From Bacilli bacterium (GTDB lineage: Bacteria > Bacillota_I > Bacilli_A > RFN20 > CAG-826): a stretch of 55,221 nt of DNA. Both the position numbers and the translations under genes were made by a program. Each line of letters opens with the position of its first letter. The first letter of the stretch is position 1. Positions 33,701 to 41,236 of the stretch are shown here, one piece after another. The stretch spans positions 1-55,221 of the forward strand of contig JAGCCQ010000060.1 in the NCBI GenBank assembly GCA_017651565.1, written 5' to 3'. The notes beneath the pieces were generated by a model that saw only the letters and a list, made by a program, of their open reading frames with translations, did no database searches and was not told the origin of the DNA.

Positions 33701-34037
33701 TATAATTTCCATTTGATAATTGTAATTTCCAGGAAGCTCCAGAACCAATGAATGTGAAAATTGTTGCATCATCCATATCGGTTGTTGAAGTTCCAGCAAC
33801 TCCTGTTTTTACATCTAGAGAAGCAAGTTGTAATAAATAATCAGTGCTAGAAACTGTTGCACCAATATAATAATTCGTTCCACTCTCTATTTTTGTATAA
33901 TCAGTAACTTTAGTTCCGGTAATAGCAGTAGCTCTAGCCATTTGGCTTGATGATTTACTGCTGCAACTAAAAGAAAAGCCAAAGCATAAAGCTAGGCCTA
34001 ATGTAATTCCAGAAACTCTTTTAAATAATTTACTCAT
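30735..34037 (-). CDS. Large anchored surface protein with OB and Ig-like domains
   Basis: The start at 34037 (MSKLFKRVSGITLGLALCFG) follows AAGGAGG by 8 bases and gives 1101 residues (1100 by usual count). After a signal peptide come a ricin/lectin-like strand repeat region (about 35-170), a fibronectin III-like part (ATPSPVYDKTNNQITWADVE), an OB-type domain (VYAKGIVSKIVTAYDSGYQN to VGDIVILHGNLTKYGDVYEF), bacterial Ig-like domains near LTNEAWNPSGITVTAIYMDE and YFVGDNLDVSGVIVKAYD, and repeated cofactor-free strand modules. It ends with a membrane helix LIILFLVCTLGGGALSAFYL and KKKKRA, without LPxTG. Probably an adhesin or surface hydrolase scaffold. A structured leader RNA precedes it. Confidence 0.75.
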   Translation of the reverse strand: MSKLFKRVSGITLGLALCFGFSFSCSSKSSSQMARATAITGTKVTDYTKIESGTNYYIGATVSSTDYLLQLASLDVKTGVAGTSTTDMDDATIFTFIGSGASWKLQLSNGNYMTLASSKNNGKVNIQAEEDTWTASNVSGLIQLKVNNYVLQKNSGNSLNFGSYASGQKNVWLLPVSTGDSTKLATPSPVYDKTNNQITWADVEHAESYDLVLDGGSVVHNATSPYALGTLEAGITHNVSVTAIGDGTNYTDSSAGTVNFGVLTHSGTSGDPYTVADAKLAIDTNDGVNDVYAKGIVSKIVTAYDSGYQNITFDISDDGTTTSQQLRGYRTVGTEGFPINSEDSIKVGDIVILHGNLTKYGDVYEFIQGNQLVNLVDPSAKELDCIMVSGSLTKTSYLTNEAWNPSGITVTAIYMDESLEDVTSKSTWSYNYNTPADMGVTEGTKTLEVYATFKGETEYLTFEVSVEDAGIKDTYHLSGRKYIFEQTSAESDPLYMNIDNAGASAKPAAVSAKGSASIFLFTLVGDDTYTITNLEGTKGLYHPGSGNTVSWGANGKDYQWKVDDTKVTKTVNNEPLELYGSYNFVGKDSDDNNRYLCSYNGSDWRTYGSADAGNRTAMIQVETAKEISGFSVDTTNAIKNVLKGTTFDAQAAADAGFVAQIDYTDGTHDPITTGVTWTLETSIVTSEAVLIVSYQNYDDVEITGMNIYAPTMVSLSIDTTTNGVKTSYFVGDNLDVSGVIVKAYDSGNNEYDIEVSQCTFSPENGATLTSENTEVTVSYVNEDNSIATGSYPISVNVFSGFTKVTSADDLEVGATYVVGVDTTNPTYRLMGETADTSGAKTYRNAVEASSVMSTDATRVADTAPTLVGASRFTLLKNAEGQYAFYDLGNSKYLTGYTNNGDNHLNDSASFGDASWWSFSFSSNVMSATLSGTDRVLAYNYNSGNDPRFATYGGYSANISHIALFKMDGSAVKDNVVSFTNDWLKMNDDYYAGDNETPECSENYAFLKIAYSELSDAEKNVFQYADDFAPARARLNNWATANGQVFTYGNDEPFASLRKTGVSGDVLSADDDSSLIILFLVCTLGGGALSAFYLMKKKKRA

Positions 34038-34080
34038 GTTAATTGCCTCCTTGATAAGCAAATGCACGTATAATTACTTT

Positions 34081-34116
34081 TTAAAATAAAACACAGAAGA
34101 CTCAATGCCTCTGTGT
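34081..34116 (-). terminator. Attenuator terminator of the leader RNA
   Basis: Stem ACACAGA (34116-34110) / TCTGTGT (34097-34091), then TTTATTTTAA. Its 5' arm shares bases 34110-34112 with the closing helix and 34114-34116 with the neighbouring stem, so those structures exclude the terminator. Confidence 0.7.
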
Positions 34117-34243
34117 CTTAGTTCAGATAGCTTTCACTATCTTTTCTAAGACATAGCGTGGTGATACGTCCACCACCCAGAGAGACCTCTAACGTAATTA
34201 TGATACTCAATAAGTATCTAATTAAATAGAGGCATGTATGCCT
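34091..34243 (-). ncRNA. Structured leader RNA, riboswitch-like, class unidentified
   Basis: Minus-strand RNA in the 371-base gap before the surface-protein gene. An 8-bp closing helix (ATGCCTCT at 34235-34228 with AGAGGCAT at 34112-34105) encloses three hairpins: GATACT/AGTATC (34202-34218), GTGGTG/CACCAC with loop GACGTAT (34158-34176) and a two-part stem TGTCTTAG/CTAAGACA plus AGATAG/CTATCT (34114-34153). The 3' strand of the closing helix overlaps the 5' arm of a terminator. It matches none of the riboswitch consensuses I know. Confidence 0.6.
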
Positions 34244-34378
34244 TGAAAATGATATTACATTATCAACTAGACAAATTAAAGAAATTCTTAAGAAAAAATA
34301 AAGTTTCTCCTTAGTAATAACAAAAATGTCACATTAATTTATAAAATTAAAACAAAAATTACACAAAAAATTACATAG

Positions 34379-34406
34379 CAAAAAGAAGGAAAAATTCCTT
34401 CTCTTT
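34379..34406 (-). terminator. Terminator of the 5'-nucleotidase-like gene
   Basis: Stem AGAAGGAA/TTCCTTCT with a short A/T loop, followed by TTTTT on the minus strand. Between it and the leader RNA (34244-34378) the sequence is AT-rich; I see only a possible weak promoter for the RNA (TAATAT near 34250-34260). Confidence 0.8.
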
Positions 34407-34408
34407 TA

Positions 34409-37033
34409 CTAATAATTTGGAAGTGTAGGCTTCTTAAATTCACTACTAGAAGATTGATAATCGCTACTATTTAAAGTTCCGCTATATCCTCTTAAGTAAT
34501 CAGCTAGAACATCTCTATATAGATAGTCTTTTCCATCTTTCTTAAGCGTGCCTAATATCTCCAACCAACTTGACCCGTGACTGAAGTAATTATAAGAACG
34601 GGATGCATTGGTGTGGAATAATAAGTAATCAATAACCGCAACTGTATACCATGTCGTGTAATCTACACTAGTTAAACTTGATTCATGATATCTCCAATTG
34701 TAGTTACAGATTTCTTTAACATTTCTATCCCCTCTAATTCTTACAATATAAATAACATTATCAAATGGGAATGATTCATAAATTGTAGAATATGTCCAAT
34801 AGTTTTTAGAAATGTTATATCTAGCTTCGTTGCAGAAAGCAAAATCTACGTTGTAGTATTGGTTTCTAGCTACAGTGAACATAGCTTTACATAATAAGTT
34901 TGGTAACTCTTGTTTTGCCCCGAATGAGCCATTAACTGATGGTGCTATAACTTCATTACCTACGTCTTTATAAGCAGGAGAATACTTTGCAATAATTGAT
35001 TTAATATTTGGATCAACAGAAGAAACTTCAGCTACTATATGGTCATAATCCATAGAAGTAACATCGTAATTTGTAACGTTACCATTGGTGACTGTGATTT
35101 CAGCTTTATAGATGCATTGACCATATGCTTCAGCTTGAGTGAAAGGTACACCATTTTCAGTGAAATATTCATTACGATGTGAGTGTCCACAAGCAACATA
35201 ATCGAAGTATTTTTTATTTGAAACCGGAGACACATCAGCTAAACCGTTATTAATAGAATCTTCAGCACCATTATGCATACTTGCGATAACAACATCACAA
35301 CCTTTTTCAGTTCTTAATTCATCAGATAAATCCTTAAGGATTTGATTGTGTTCTTTAAAGCAAATATCTTGTACTAAAGGAGTACAAATTGATGTTATTT
35401 GATCTTTACCAATAACACCAACAACACCTACATTAAGACCATTCTTCATGGTCTTAATGTAGTACTTATCGCCAAGTCTAGTTTGTTGAGTCTCACCTTC
35501 GTTAAAGTAATCAAAATAATAATCGTAAATATTAGCCCCTAAGTTAGTCATAGACCAACCATCATCAGCTTTTCTATCCTTATTATCTTCGATTTTTTGT
35601 TCTCCCCAGTCAAAGTCATGGTTACCTAGTGTATGTACGTCAACATGAGCATAATTAAATACATCCGTGATCATTTCTCCACTATTCCAGTTAGATTCAA
35701 TACTTCCTTGGAAAGTATCGCCACTATCAACAATTAAAACATTGTCTTGTTTACTTGCATTCTTAAGGAATGTTCCAAACTTTTCTAATCCAACATGTGC
35801 GTCATATTGATATTCATTAACAGCACCGTGGAAATCATTGAATGTATATAAAGTAAATGTGCCACTCGGATAGTTATTAATCTTATCTATCTTTCTTTCT
35901 TCTTTATATGAACATACAGAACAAATTCTAGCTTCTAAACCTTCACTTGTGGTTGTTGCTGGAGTAACTGTATTCCAACCATCAAATGTATGAGCAGCTT
36001 CATTACCTTTAACATTATGTCCACATGTAGCAGGATGCCAGTGAGTAAATTCATCTTTAGACCAAATAGACGTATCAAATGTATGAGTATGAACAGGAAC
36101 TACTTCTTCTTGTTTATATTTACACCCTTCACAAATTCTATATTTATGACCTGCTTGTGTAGTTGTAGGTTCTACATCTACTGTCCAGGCATTAAAATTA
36201 TGATTTTCTAAATTAGATTTTTCATCTGTATGTTCGCATGTAGCTGCATGCCAGTGCTCTGAATCATTGTATGACCAAGCAGAAGAATATGTATGTGTGT
36301 GTTGTTGAACTGGTTTAGGGTTAGTAACGCCCACAATTTTAGGCGAAATAGAGCCACCAGTTGGTGATTCATTATAATTAAGATATTTCATCTCTAAAAG
36401 AGGGCTAACGCCGTCAGAAGCTATTCTTTTTCTAATATAACCATAAACTTCAACAGTAGCACCCTCTAGTCTAATAGCTTCATATTGTTGTGAAACACGT
36501 TCACTATCAATAACTCCATCAATAAAAACAAATGAAGCGTTTGTGCCTGTTTCTTCTCCTTCAAAGTATAATGTATACCCATTTGAAGACTTACTTGCAG
36601 AAGATACTTTTCCTTTAACATAATATTGTTCTTCGGTAACTGTAAAATCATTTAAAGAAGTAGAAAAAACAGATATAGCATCTTGAACTTTATAAGGATT
36701 TGTAAAAACTAAACCTAAATTAGATTTCTTTTCAATATTATATGATTCTTTGTAACCACAATTTTGGCATGTTCTAGATCTTACTCCTTTTTCAGATATA
36801 GTTGGTTCTTTTTCGATTACAAAGTCTGCGAAATTATGTTTTTCTTTTTGCTTTTTAGCTTCTAGATGTCCACACGTAGAAGGAAACCAGTGATACTCTG
36901 AATCATAGTTATATACATTTGAATATGTATGTTCGTGAATAGGAGTAATAATTGGTTTATCTTTATCAGTGTTTCCGCAAGCTACTAAAGCTAATAAGAA
37001 ACATATAGGAACAAGTATTTTGGTTTTTTTCAT
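34409..37033 (-). CDS. 5'-nucleotidase/UshA-like lipoprotein with His/Cys repeats
   Basis: Lipid-anchored (lipobox LLALVACG, Cys 19), 874 residues. Three ~65-residue modules of the form H-x-H ... HW-x-x-(A/S)TC-x-H ... C-x-x-C-x-YK lie at about 37-105, 245-315 and 315-385, with an OB-type domain (QYYVKGKVSSASKSSNGYTL) between the first and second. The catalytic part has the full metallophosphoesterase set: FNDFHG, VDSGDTFQGS, GNHDFDWG, ASMHNGAEDS, ACGHSHRNEY, followed by a 5'-nucleotidase C-terminal domain with the NEARYNISKNYW region. It should release phosphate from nucleotides outside the cell. GGGGG precedes its ATG. Confidence 0.87.
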   Translation of the reverse strand: MKKTKILVPICFLLALVACGNTDKDKPIITPIHEHTYSNVYNYDSEYHWFPSTCGHLEAKKQKEKHNFADFVIEKEPTISEKGVRSRTCQNCGYKESYNIEKKSNLGLVFTNPYKVQDAISVFSTSLNDFTVTEEQYYVKGKVSSASKSSNGYTLYFEGEETGTNASFVFIDGVIDSERVSQQYEAIRLEGATVEVYGYIRKRIASDGVSPLLEMKYLNYNESPTGGSISPKIVGVTNPKPVQQHTHTYSSAWSYNDSEHWHAATCEHTDEKSNLENHNFNAWTVDVEPTTTQAGHKYRICEGCKYKQEEVVPVHTHTFDTSIWSKDEFTHWHPATCGHNVKGNEAAHTFDGWNTVTPATTTSEGLEARICSVCSYKEERKIDKINNYPSGTFTLYTFNDFHGAVNEYQYDAHVGLEKFGTFLKNASKQDNVLIVDSGDTFQGSIESNWNSGEMITDVFNYAHVDVHTLGNHDFDWGEQKIEDNKDRKADDGWSMTNLGANIYDYYFDYFNEGETQQTRLGDKYYIKTMKNGLNVGVVGVIGKDQITSICTPLVQDICFKEHNQILKDLSDELRTEKGCDVVIASMHNGAEDSINNGLADVSPVSNKKYFDYVACGHSHRNEYFTENGVPFTQAEAYGQCIYKAEITVTNGNVTNYDVTSMDYDHIVAEVSSVDPNIKSIIAKYSPAYKDVGNEVIAPSVNGSFGAKQELPNLLCKAMFTVARNQYYNVDFAFCNEARYNISKNYWTYSTIYESFPFDNVIYIVRIRGDRNVKEICNYNWRYHESSLTSVDYTTWYTVAVIDYLLFHTNASRSYNYFSHGSSWLEILGTLKKDGKDYLYRDVLADYLRGYSGTLNSSDYQSSSSEFKKPTLPNY

Positions 37034-37092
37034 TTAATAAAATATCCCCCAATAAAAAGGACTAAGTTAATCCTCTTTATAAGAGAATATAA

Positions 37093-37118
37093 GGAGGGCA
37101 AGAATAGCCTTACCCTCC
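37093..37118 (-). terminator. Probable terminator after the Ig-like/OB lipoprotein gene
   Basis: Minus-strand stem GGAGGG-AAG/CTT-CCCTCC with a short loop, followed by TTATATTCTCTT. The T-run is broken, so read-through into the nucleotidase gene is possible. Confidence 0.6.
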
Positions 37119-37148
37119 ATTATTTTTTGCATAAAATCTTTAAGATTA

Positions 37149-39965
37149 TTAAGCAGCAAAGTTAAATGCGATTTTTGTAATAACGATTCCTCTATTACTT
37201 CCTGATTGTGTAGAAGTAATTGTAAAATCAAGTCTATACCAACCGCCATTCCAAGTTACGCCTTCAGGTTTATTAAATGTTGTAGTACCTTGATCAACAA
37301 AAGTTCCATTTACTGTAGAAACAGGATTTGTTCCTGCGGCAGCATCAGCAGCACTGCTAAATACTTTTAATGTAACACCTGTACAATCAGCAGCAGCATC
37401 TTTTGAACCATAAGTAACTACTACGCTTTCAACACTAGCATCAAGCTTATCAACGTTATAAATTGATCTAACAGTTGCTTCAGTTAATTTACCACCAATT
37501 TTAAGACCATAGCTTTGACCTTGGTTACCAGGAACTTTCCATTTAATATTATCAATAGTTGTGTCGAAAAGGCTCTTATAGTCAGTACTATTGCTGTTTG
37601 TATAGCCTTCACTACCAAACACCATTTCGTATTTATTTGCAGCTTCAGCACTTACTTTTACAGGAATAACAACATCGGTAAATCCAGCTAATGAACAAGT
37701 AATTGTTGTATCGCCAGCAGCGACAGCAGTGACAACGCCTTTTGCGTCAACAGTAGCAATATTTGTATTACCAGAAACAAATGTTAAACCAGTTGTATCA
37801 GCACCTTTTGGAGCGATATTTAATTGCTTGTTAACATCAGCAGTCTTTCCAACACTAAGTTCGACTTTTGCATTTTCGACTGCAGCAAATGTACTTACAG
37901 TTGGGAGTTCATACTTTGTATCGTTGAGTTGTAAAAGTTTTGCCTTTTCCATTTCGTGAGTATCAGTGTTCTTATTATTATCGTGATAATTGAAGTTTTT
38001 ACCTTCAACAACAATGAAGTCACCAGCTACAGGTTTAGTTTCTAATGCATCATATCTTGTAAGACCTGTTATATCGTACAAACCATAAACATAAACTTTT
38101 AAACCATCAGTAGTATTGAGATAGAGATTGCCATAAGATGTGTTAGCAACTGATTCAATATATCCTGCTAAAACACAATTTTCTACAGTTTTTGCTTTTC
38201 CAGTAGCTTCATCAAAATAATCAGCTTTTGGAGTTAATGTTTTGCCTGTAATGTTTTCGAATGTAGGAGCATCTTCAACTGTAACATCAATTTCTTTTGA
38301 GTAATCACCAGCTGTAGCAGTTACTTTACAAGTACCTGCTTTAACAGCAGTAATTGTACCTTCAACAACTGTTGCAATTGTAGGATCATTAGAAGCCCAT
38401 GTAACGATATCTGTAGAATCTGCTGGAGAAACAGTTGCTGTAACTCTTTCAGTTTTGCCAACATTTAAAGTAACAGAATCTTTGCTAACTTCGATAGCTG
38501 TAGCTGCAATTCTTGTATCTTCACTATAGTTCAAGACGATTTTTTCAATCCATACTTGAGTACTTACTAAGCCTTCTTCATAGCTGTTAGAGATAGTAAA
38601 TGATTTAGCATCAATTTTATAAACGCCTTCTTCACCAACAACTTCTTGACCATTAACTGTAACTTTTAAGTAATCAGCATTTTGTGTACATTTAATGATA
38701 ATTGAAGCAAATGTAATACCAATGCCTGAGAATGTAAGTGTATTATTTTTGCCTTTCTTTTCATCGACAGGATTTTCATCGTTATAGTTATAAAGTCTAA
38801 TTTCACTTTGTAAACCAACGTTGCTCTTTGCCGATCCTTGTTCAGCAGTAACAACAAAGTGGCCATCTAAGCCTAATGCAGCGTTGTTATTAACACCACC
38901 ATCAACTAAATTTGTGCTGTTCTTAGGGCTAACAACTTCTTTTGTTAAGATTGTTACGCCTTCTGCAGCTGTAGTAACAATAATTGTAGTAGGACCAGTG
39001 ACTTTTGCTTTATATGTATTATCTTTTCCTTCTACCTTAGTAGCATTTTCACCATTGTAAGTGACTGTAGCAACTGAATAACCTTGATCAGCAACTACTT
39101 TAAATTCAAATTCACTACCATGTTTAACAGGAGCAGTTGGTAAATCAGTAACTGTAGCATTTTCATGGCTACCTAATGTGACTGAGCTGCTTCCTACAAC
39201 GATAGAATCAATAATTGGAGAAACAGTACCATTGTTCTTTGGCTTAGTCATTTCAAGAATCCAGTTTTGTGCTGGAGCATCATCATTACTAGCATATTGT
39301 GTGATTAAACCTTTAACTGTTACTTTATCGCCTGGATAAACAGCAGTGATTCCTTTGTTTGGATTATAATCGCAAGTATAAACTTGTAATTTTTTGCTTG
39401 CGTCTGTTTCACCTTTTTGATCTGCGATATAAAGGTTAGACATATATGCGCCATTTGTACCAGTTTTCTCAGTTAAACTAATTGCATAACCAGTAACATA
39501 AGCAATATCGCTTGAAACAGCATTTGCTGAAGTTAATTTTTCTTTAGCAGTTTCTAATGCTTTTGCGACTGTAAGAGGTTCCTCTTCAGTACCCCAAATA
39601 GGTTTTGTAACTGTAACTTCACATTGTGCAGTTTTACCACCATCAACTGTTTTTACTGTAATAATAGCAACGCCTTCTGCTTTTGCAGTTAATTTGCCTC
39701 TACTACTAACTTCAACAATCTCAGGATGATCTGATGACCAAGTGACAGATGTGTCAGATGCATTAACTGGAGCAACTGTAGCAGTTAAAGCTTTTTCAGC
39801 TCCTAAATCCAAGTGAAGTTCTGTTTCGTCTAATGATACACTTTCCGGATGAACAGTTTCATTAGTGTCAGTACCAGGACCTGGTTGGTTTGATTCGGTG
39901 TCTTTACAACCGCCTAAAACCATAGCTAATGCTGGAATAAGAAGTAATAATTTCTTATTTTTCAT
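37149..39965 (-). CDS. Lipoprotein with Big_2 Ig-like and OB-type domains
   Basis: Lipobox MVLGGCKD (Cys 20) and 938 residues. Domains in order: Big_2 Ig-like (VSLDETELHLDLGAEKALTA to GGKTAQCEVTV, about 41-120), OB-type (VTGYAISLTEKTGTNGAYMS to YPGDKVTVKGLITQYAS, about 145-233), a strand-rich domain with TVTYNGENATKVEGKDN, a second Big_2 (IEVSKDSVTLNVGKTERVTA), a second OB-type domain (CVLAGYIESVANTSYGNLYL), a third Big_2-like part (GDTTITCSLAGF) and a C-terminal strand domain. It has the look of a surface binding protein. AAGGAG precedes the ATG. It starts after a terminator, so it has its own promoter. Confidence 0.8.
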   Translation of the reverse strand: MKNKKLLLLIPALAMVLGGCKDTESNQPGPGTDTNETVHPESVSLDETELHLDLGAEKALTATVAPVNASDTSVTWSSDHPEIVEVSSRGKLTAKAEGVAIITVKTVDGGKTAQCEVTVTKPIWGTEEEPLTVAKALETAKEKLTSANAVSSDIAYVTGYAISLTEKTGTNGAYMSNLYIADQKGETDASKKLQVYTCDYNPNKGITAVYPGDKVTVKGLITQYASNDDAPAQNWILEMTKPKNNGTVSPIIDSIVVGSSSVTLGSHENATVTDLPTAPVKHGSEFEFKVVADQGYSVATVTYNGENATKVEGKDNTYKAKVTGPTTIIVTTAAEGVTILTKEVVSPKNSTNLVDGGVNNNAALGLDGHFVVTAEQGSAKSNVGLQSEIRLYNYNDENPVDEKKGKNNTLTFSGIGITFASIIIKCTQNADYLKVTVNGQEVVGEEGVYKIDAKSFTISNSYEEGLVSTQVWIEKIVLNYSEDTRIAATAIEVSKDSVTLNVGKTERVTATVSPADSTDIVTWASNDPTIATVVEGTITAVKAGTCKVTATAGDYSKEIDVTVEDAPTFENITGKTLTPKADYFDEATGKAKTVENCVLAGYIESVANTSYGNLYLNTTDGLKVYVYGLYDITGLTRYDALETKPVAGDFIVVEGKNFNYHDNNKNTDTHEMEKAKLLQLNDTKYELPTVSTFAAVENAKVELSVGKTADVNKQLNIAPKGADTTGLTFVSGNTNIATVDAKGVVTAVAAGDTTITCSLAGFTDVVIPVKVSAEAANKYEMVFGSEGYTNSNSTDYKSLFDTTIDNIKWKVPGNQGQSYGLKIGGKLTEATVRSIYNVDKLDASVESVVVTYGSKDAAADCTGVTLKVFSSAADAAAGTNPVSTVNGTFVDQGTTTFNKPEGVTWNGGWYRLDFTITSTQSGSNRGIVITKIAFNFAA

Positions 39966-40056
39966 TTTCTATAATCTCCTTAAAATTATATTTATATAAT
40001 TAATATACCAATATTACTCTATAGTTGGAATATTATTATATTCTTTTTTTAAACAT

Positions 40057-40081
40057 AAAAGGGGCATAAAAAGCCCCTTTT
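40057..40081 (-). terminator. Terminator of the ABC importer/nuclease operon
   Basis: Perfect 9-bp stem AAAAGGGGC/GCCCCTTTT with a TTTTTAT-type loop; T-run continues on the minus strand. It ends the transcript that starts at the ABC ATPase. Confidence 0.88.
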
Positions 40082-40086
40082 ATTTA

Positions 40087-41220
40087 CTATTGATTCACGA
40101 TAATAGAATCTTTACCAAAGATTGGGTTTAAGTTAACATCGTTGTAAGCACTTAAAACACCATAGAATTTAAATTTAGTTTCGTTTGCTTTGAAATTTTT
40201 GGTTGCTTCGATTAATTCGTTGTATGCAGCTTTACCAATGTGATAGTTAATAGAAACGCTAACTTCTACTTCACCTTTTTTACATTTTAATGTAGCTGCT
40301 TGACCAGCTTTCATTTTATCAATGCCTTCAACATAAACTAAATCAGTCATTTCTACTAATGCAGAAATTTTCTTACGAGTATCAGCGTTATCTTTATCCC
40401 ATGTATAGTTATCAAGATTTATCTTAACTGGTGCTGCAACAGCTGCTGCTTTTTCATCGTTTTCTTTAGGGAAATCAAAGAAGCCAGTCTTCTTTTGACC
40501 CTCTAATGAATAAACATACATTTCCATTAAGCCATTATAATCAGCAACGTTACCACCAACGATAACTGTATCACCGATTTGTGGTTCAAGAGCAAACCAT
40601 GCTGATTCGTAAACTTGGTAGCAGTATAAACCACTTTCACCATCTTGAATCCAGAAACCTGAATAAATATGTTCCGAAGATTGTTCGACAGTAGCAGTGA
40701 TTTTGCCATATGTATAGATCTTCTTACCAACTACGTCTGTTTTGTTATTTACAAATTTGTCATTCATTTCTGAAATTGGCATGTATGTGTAGTCGGTTAA
40801 ATCTTCTCTCTTATGGACTGCAGCATTAAATTTCCACTCGCCAGAATAACTATCATCGCCTTTTTTGATAGTTGCTTTTAAAGAACATTCGAATTTTTCA
40901 TCTGCGTAGATTGGAGTATATTTTGTATAAGCTTCGTAAGTTCCTGTTTGTTGAACAGCTTTCCATTTACCTGCTGGAAGTGCTTCCCAAGTAATTTCAT
41001 AATCTTCGTTTTTGTACTTTAATGAATTTAAAGCAAGGTAAGCTTGGAAGTCTGGTGATTCTCTAACAGTTGAAACAGCTTCCATATCTTTACCATTAGC
41101 TGAGTTTAAAAGTAATAAAGCGTGATCCCATGCTTCTTGACATGGATTAACTTTTTCATCACATCCAGCTAAGAGTGGGATTGTGACTGCAAATAAGTAA
41201 ACAAATTTCATTTTTTTCAT
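40087..41220 (-). CDS. OB-domain lipoprotein
   Basis: Starting at 41220 (MKKMKFVYLFAVTIPLLAGC), 7 bases after GGAGG, with lipobox LLAGC (Cys 20), 377 residues. An N-terminal strand domain (EVDYEITWEALPAGKWKAVQ-type region) is followed by an OB-type domain YTYGKITATVEQSSEHIYSG to IGDTVIVGGNVADYNGLMEM (about 165-245), of the sort found beside thermonuclease and phosphoesterase domains in YhcR-like proteins, and a helical C-terminal part. It is the last gene before the operon terminator, 16 bases after the thermonuclease lipoprotein. Function unknown; possibly nucleic-acid binding. Confidence 0.75.
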   Translation of the reverse strand: MKKMKFVYLFAVTIPLLAGCDEKVNPCQEAWDHALLLLNSANGKDMEAVSTVRESPDFQAYLALNSLKYKNEDYEITWEALPAGKWKAVQQTGTYEAYTKYTPIYADEKFECSLKATIKKGDDSYSGEWKFNAAVHKREDLTDYTYMPISEMNDKFVNNKTDVVGKKIYTYGKITATVEQSSEHIYSGFWIQDGESGLYCYQVYESAWFALEPQIGDTVIVGGNVADYNGLMEMYVYSLEGQKKTGFFDFPKENDEKAAAVAAPVKINLDNYTWDKDNADTRKKISALVEMTDLVYVEGIDKMKAGQAATLKCKKGEVEVSVSINYHIGKAAYNELIEATKNFKANETKFKFYGVLSAYNDVNLNPIFGKDSIIVNQ

Positions 41221-41236
41221 AAACAATCCTCCGCAA

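Noticed and set aside
34158-34176. T-box or guanidine (mini-ykkC) element in the leader RNA
   Set aside because: GGGTGG and ACG occur, but the T-box bulge sequence, specifier domain and a second ACGR hairpin are missing.
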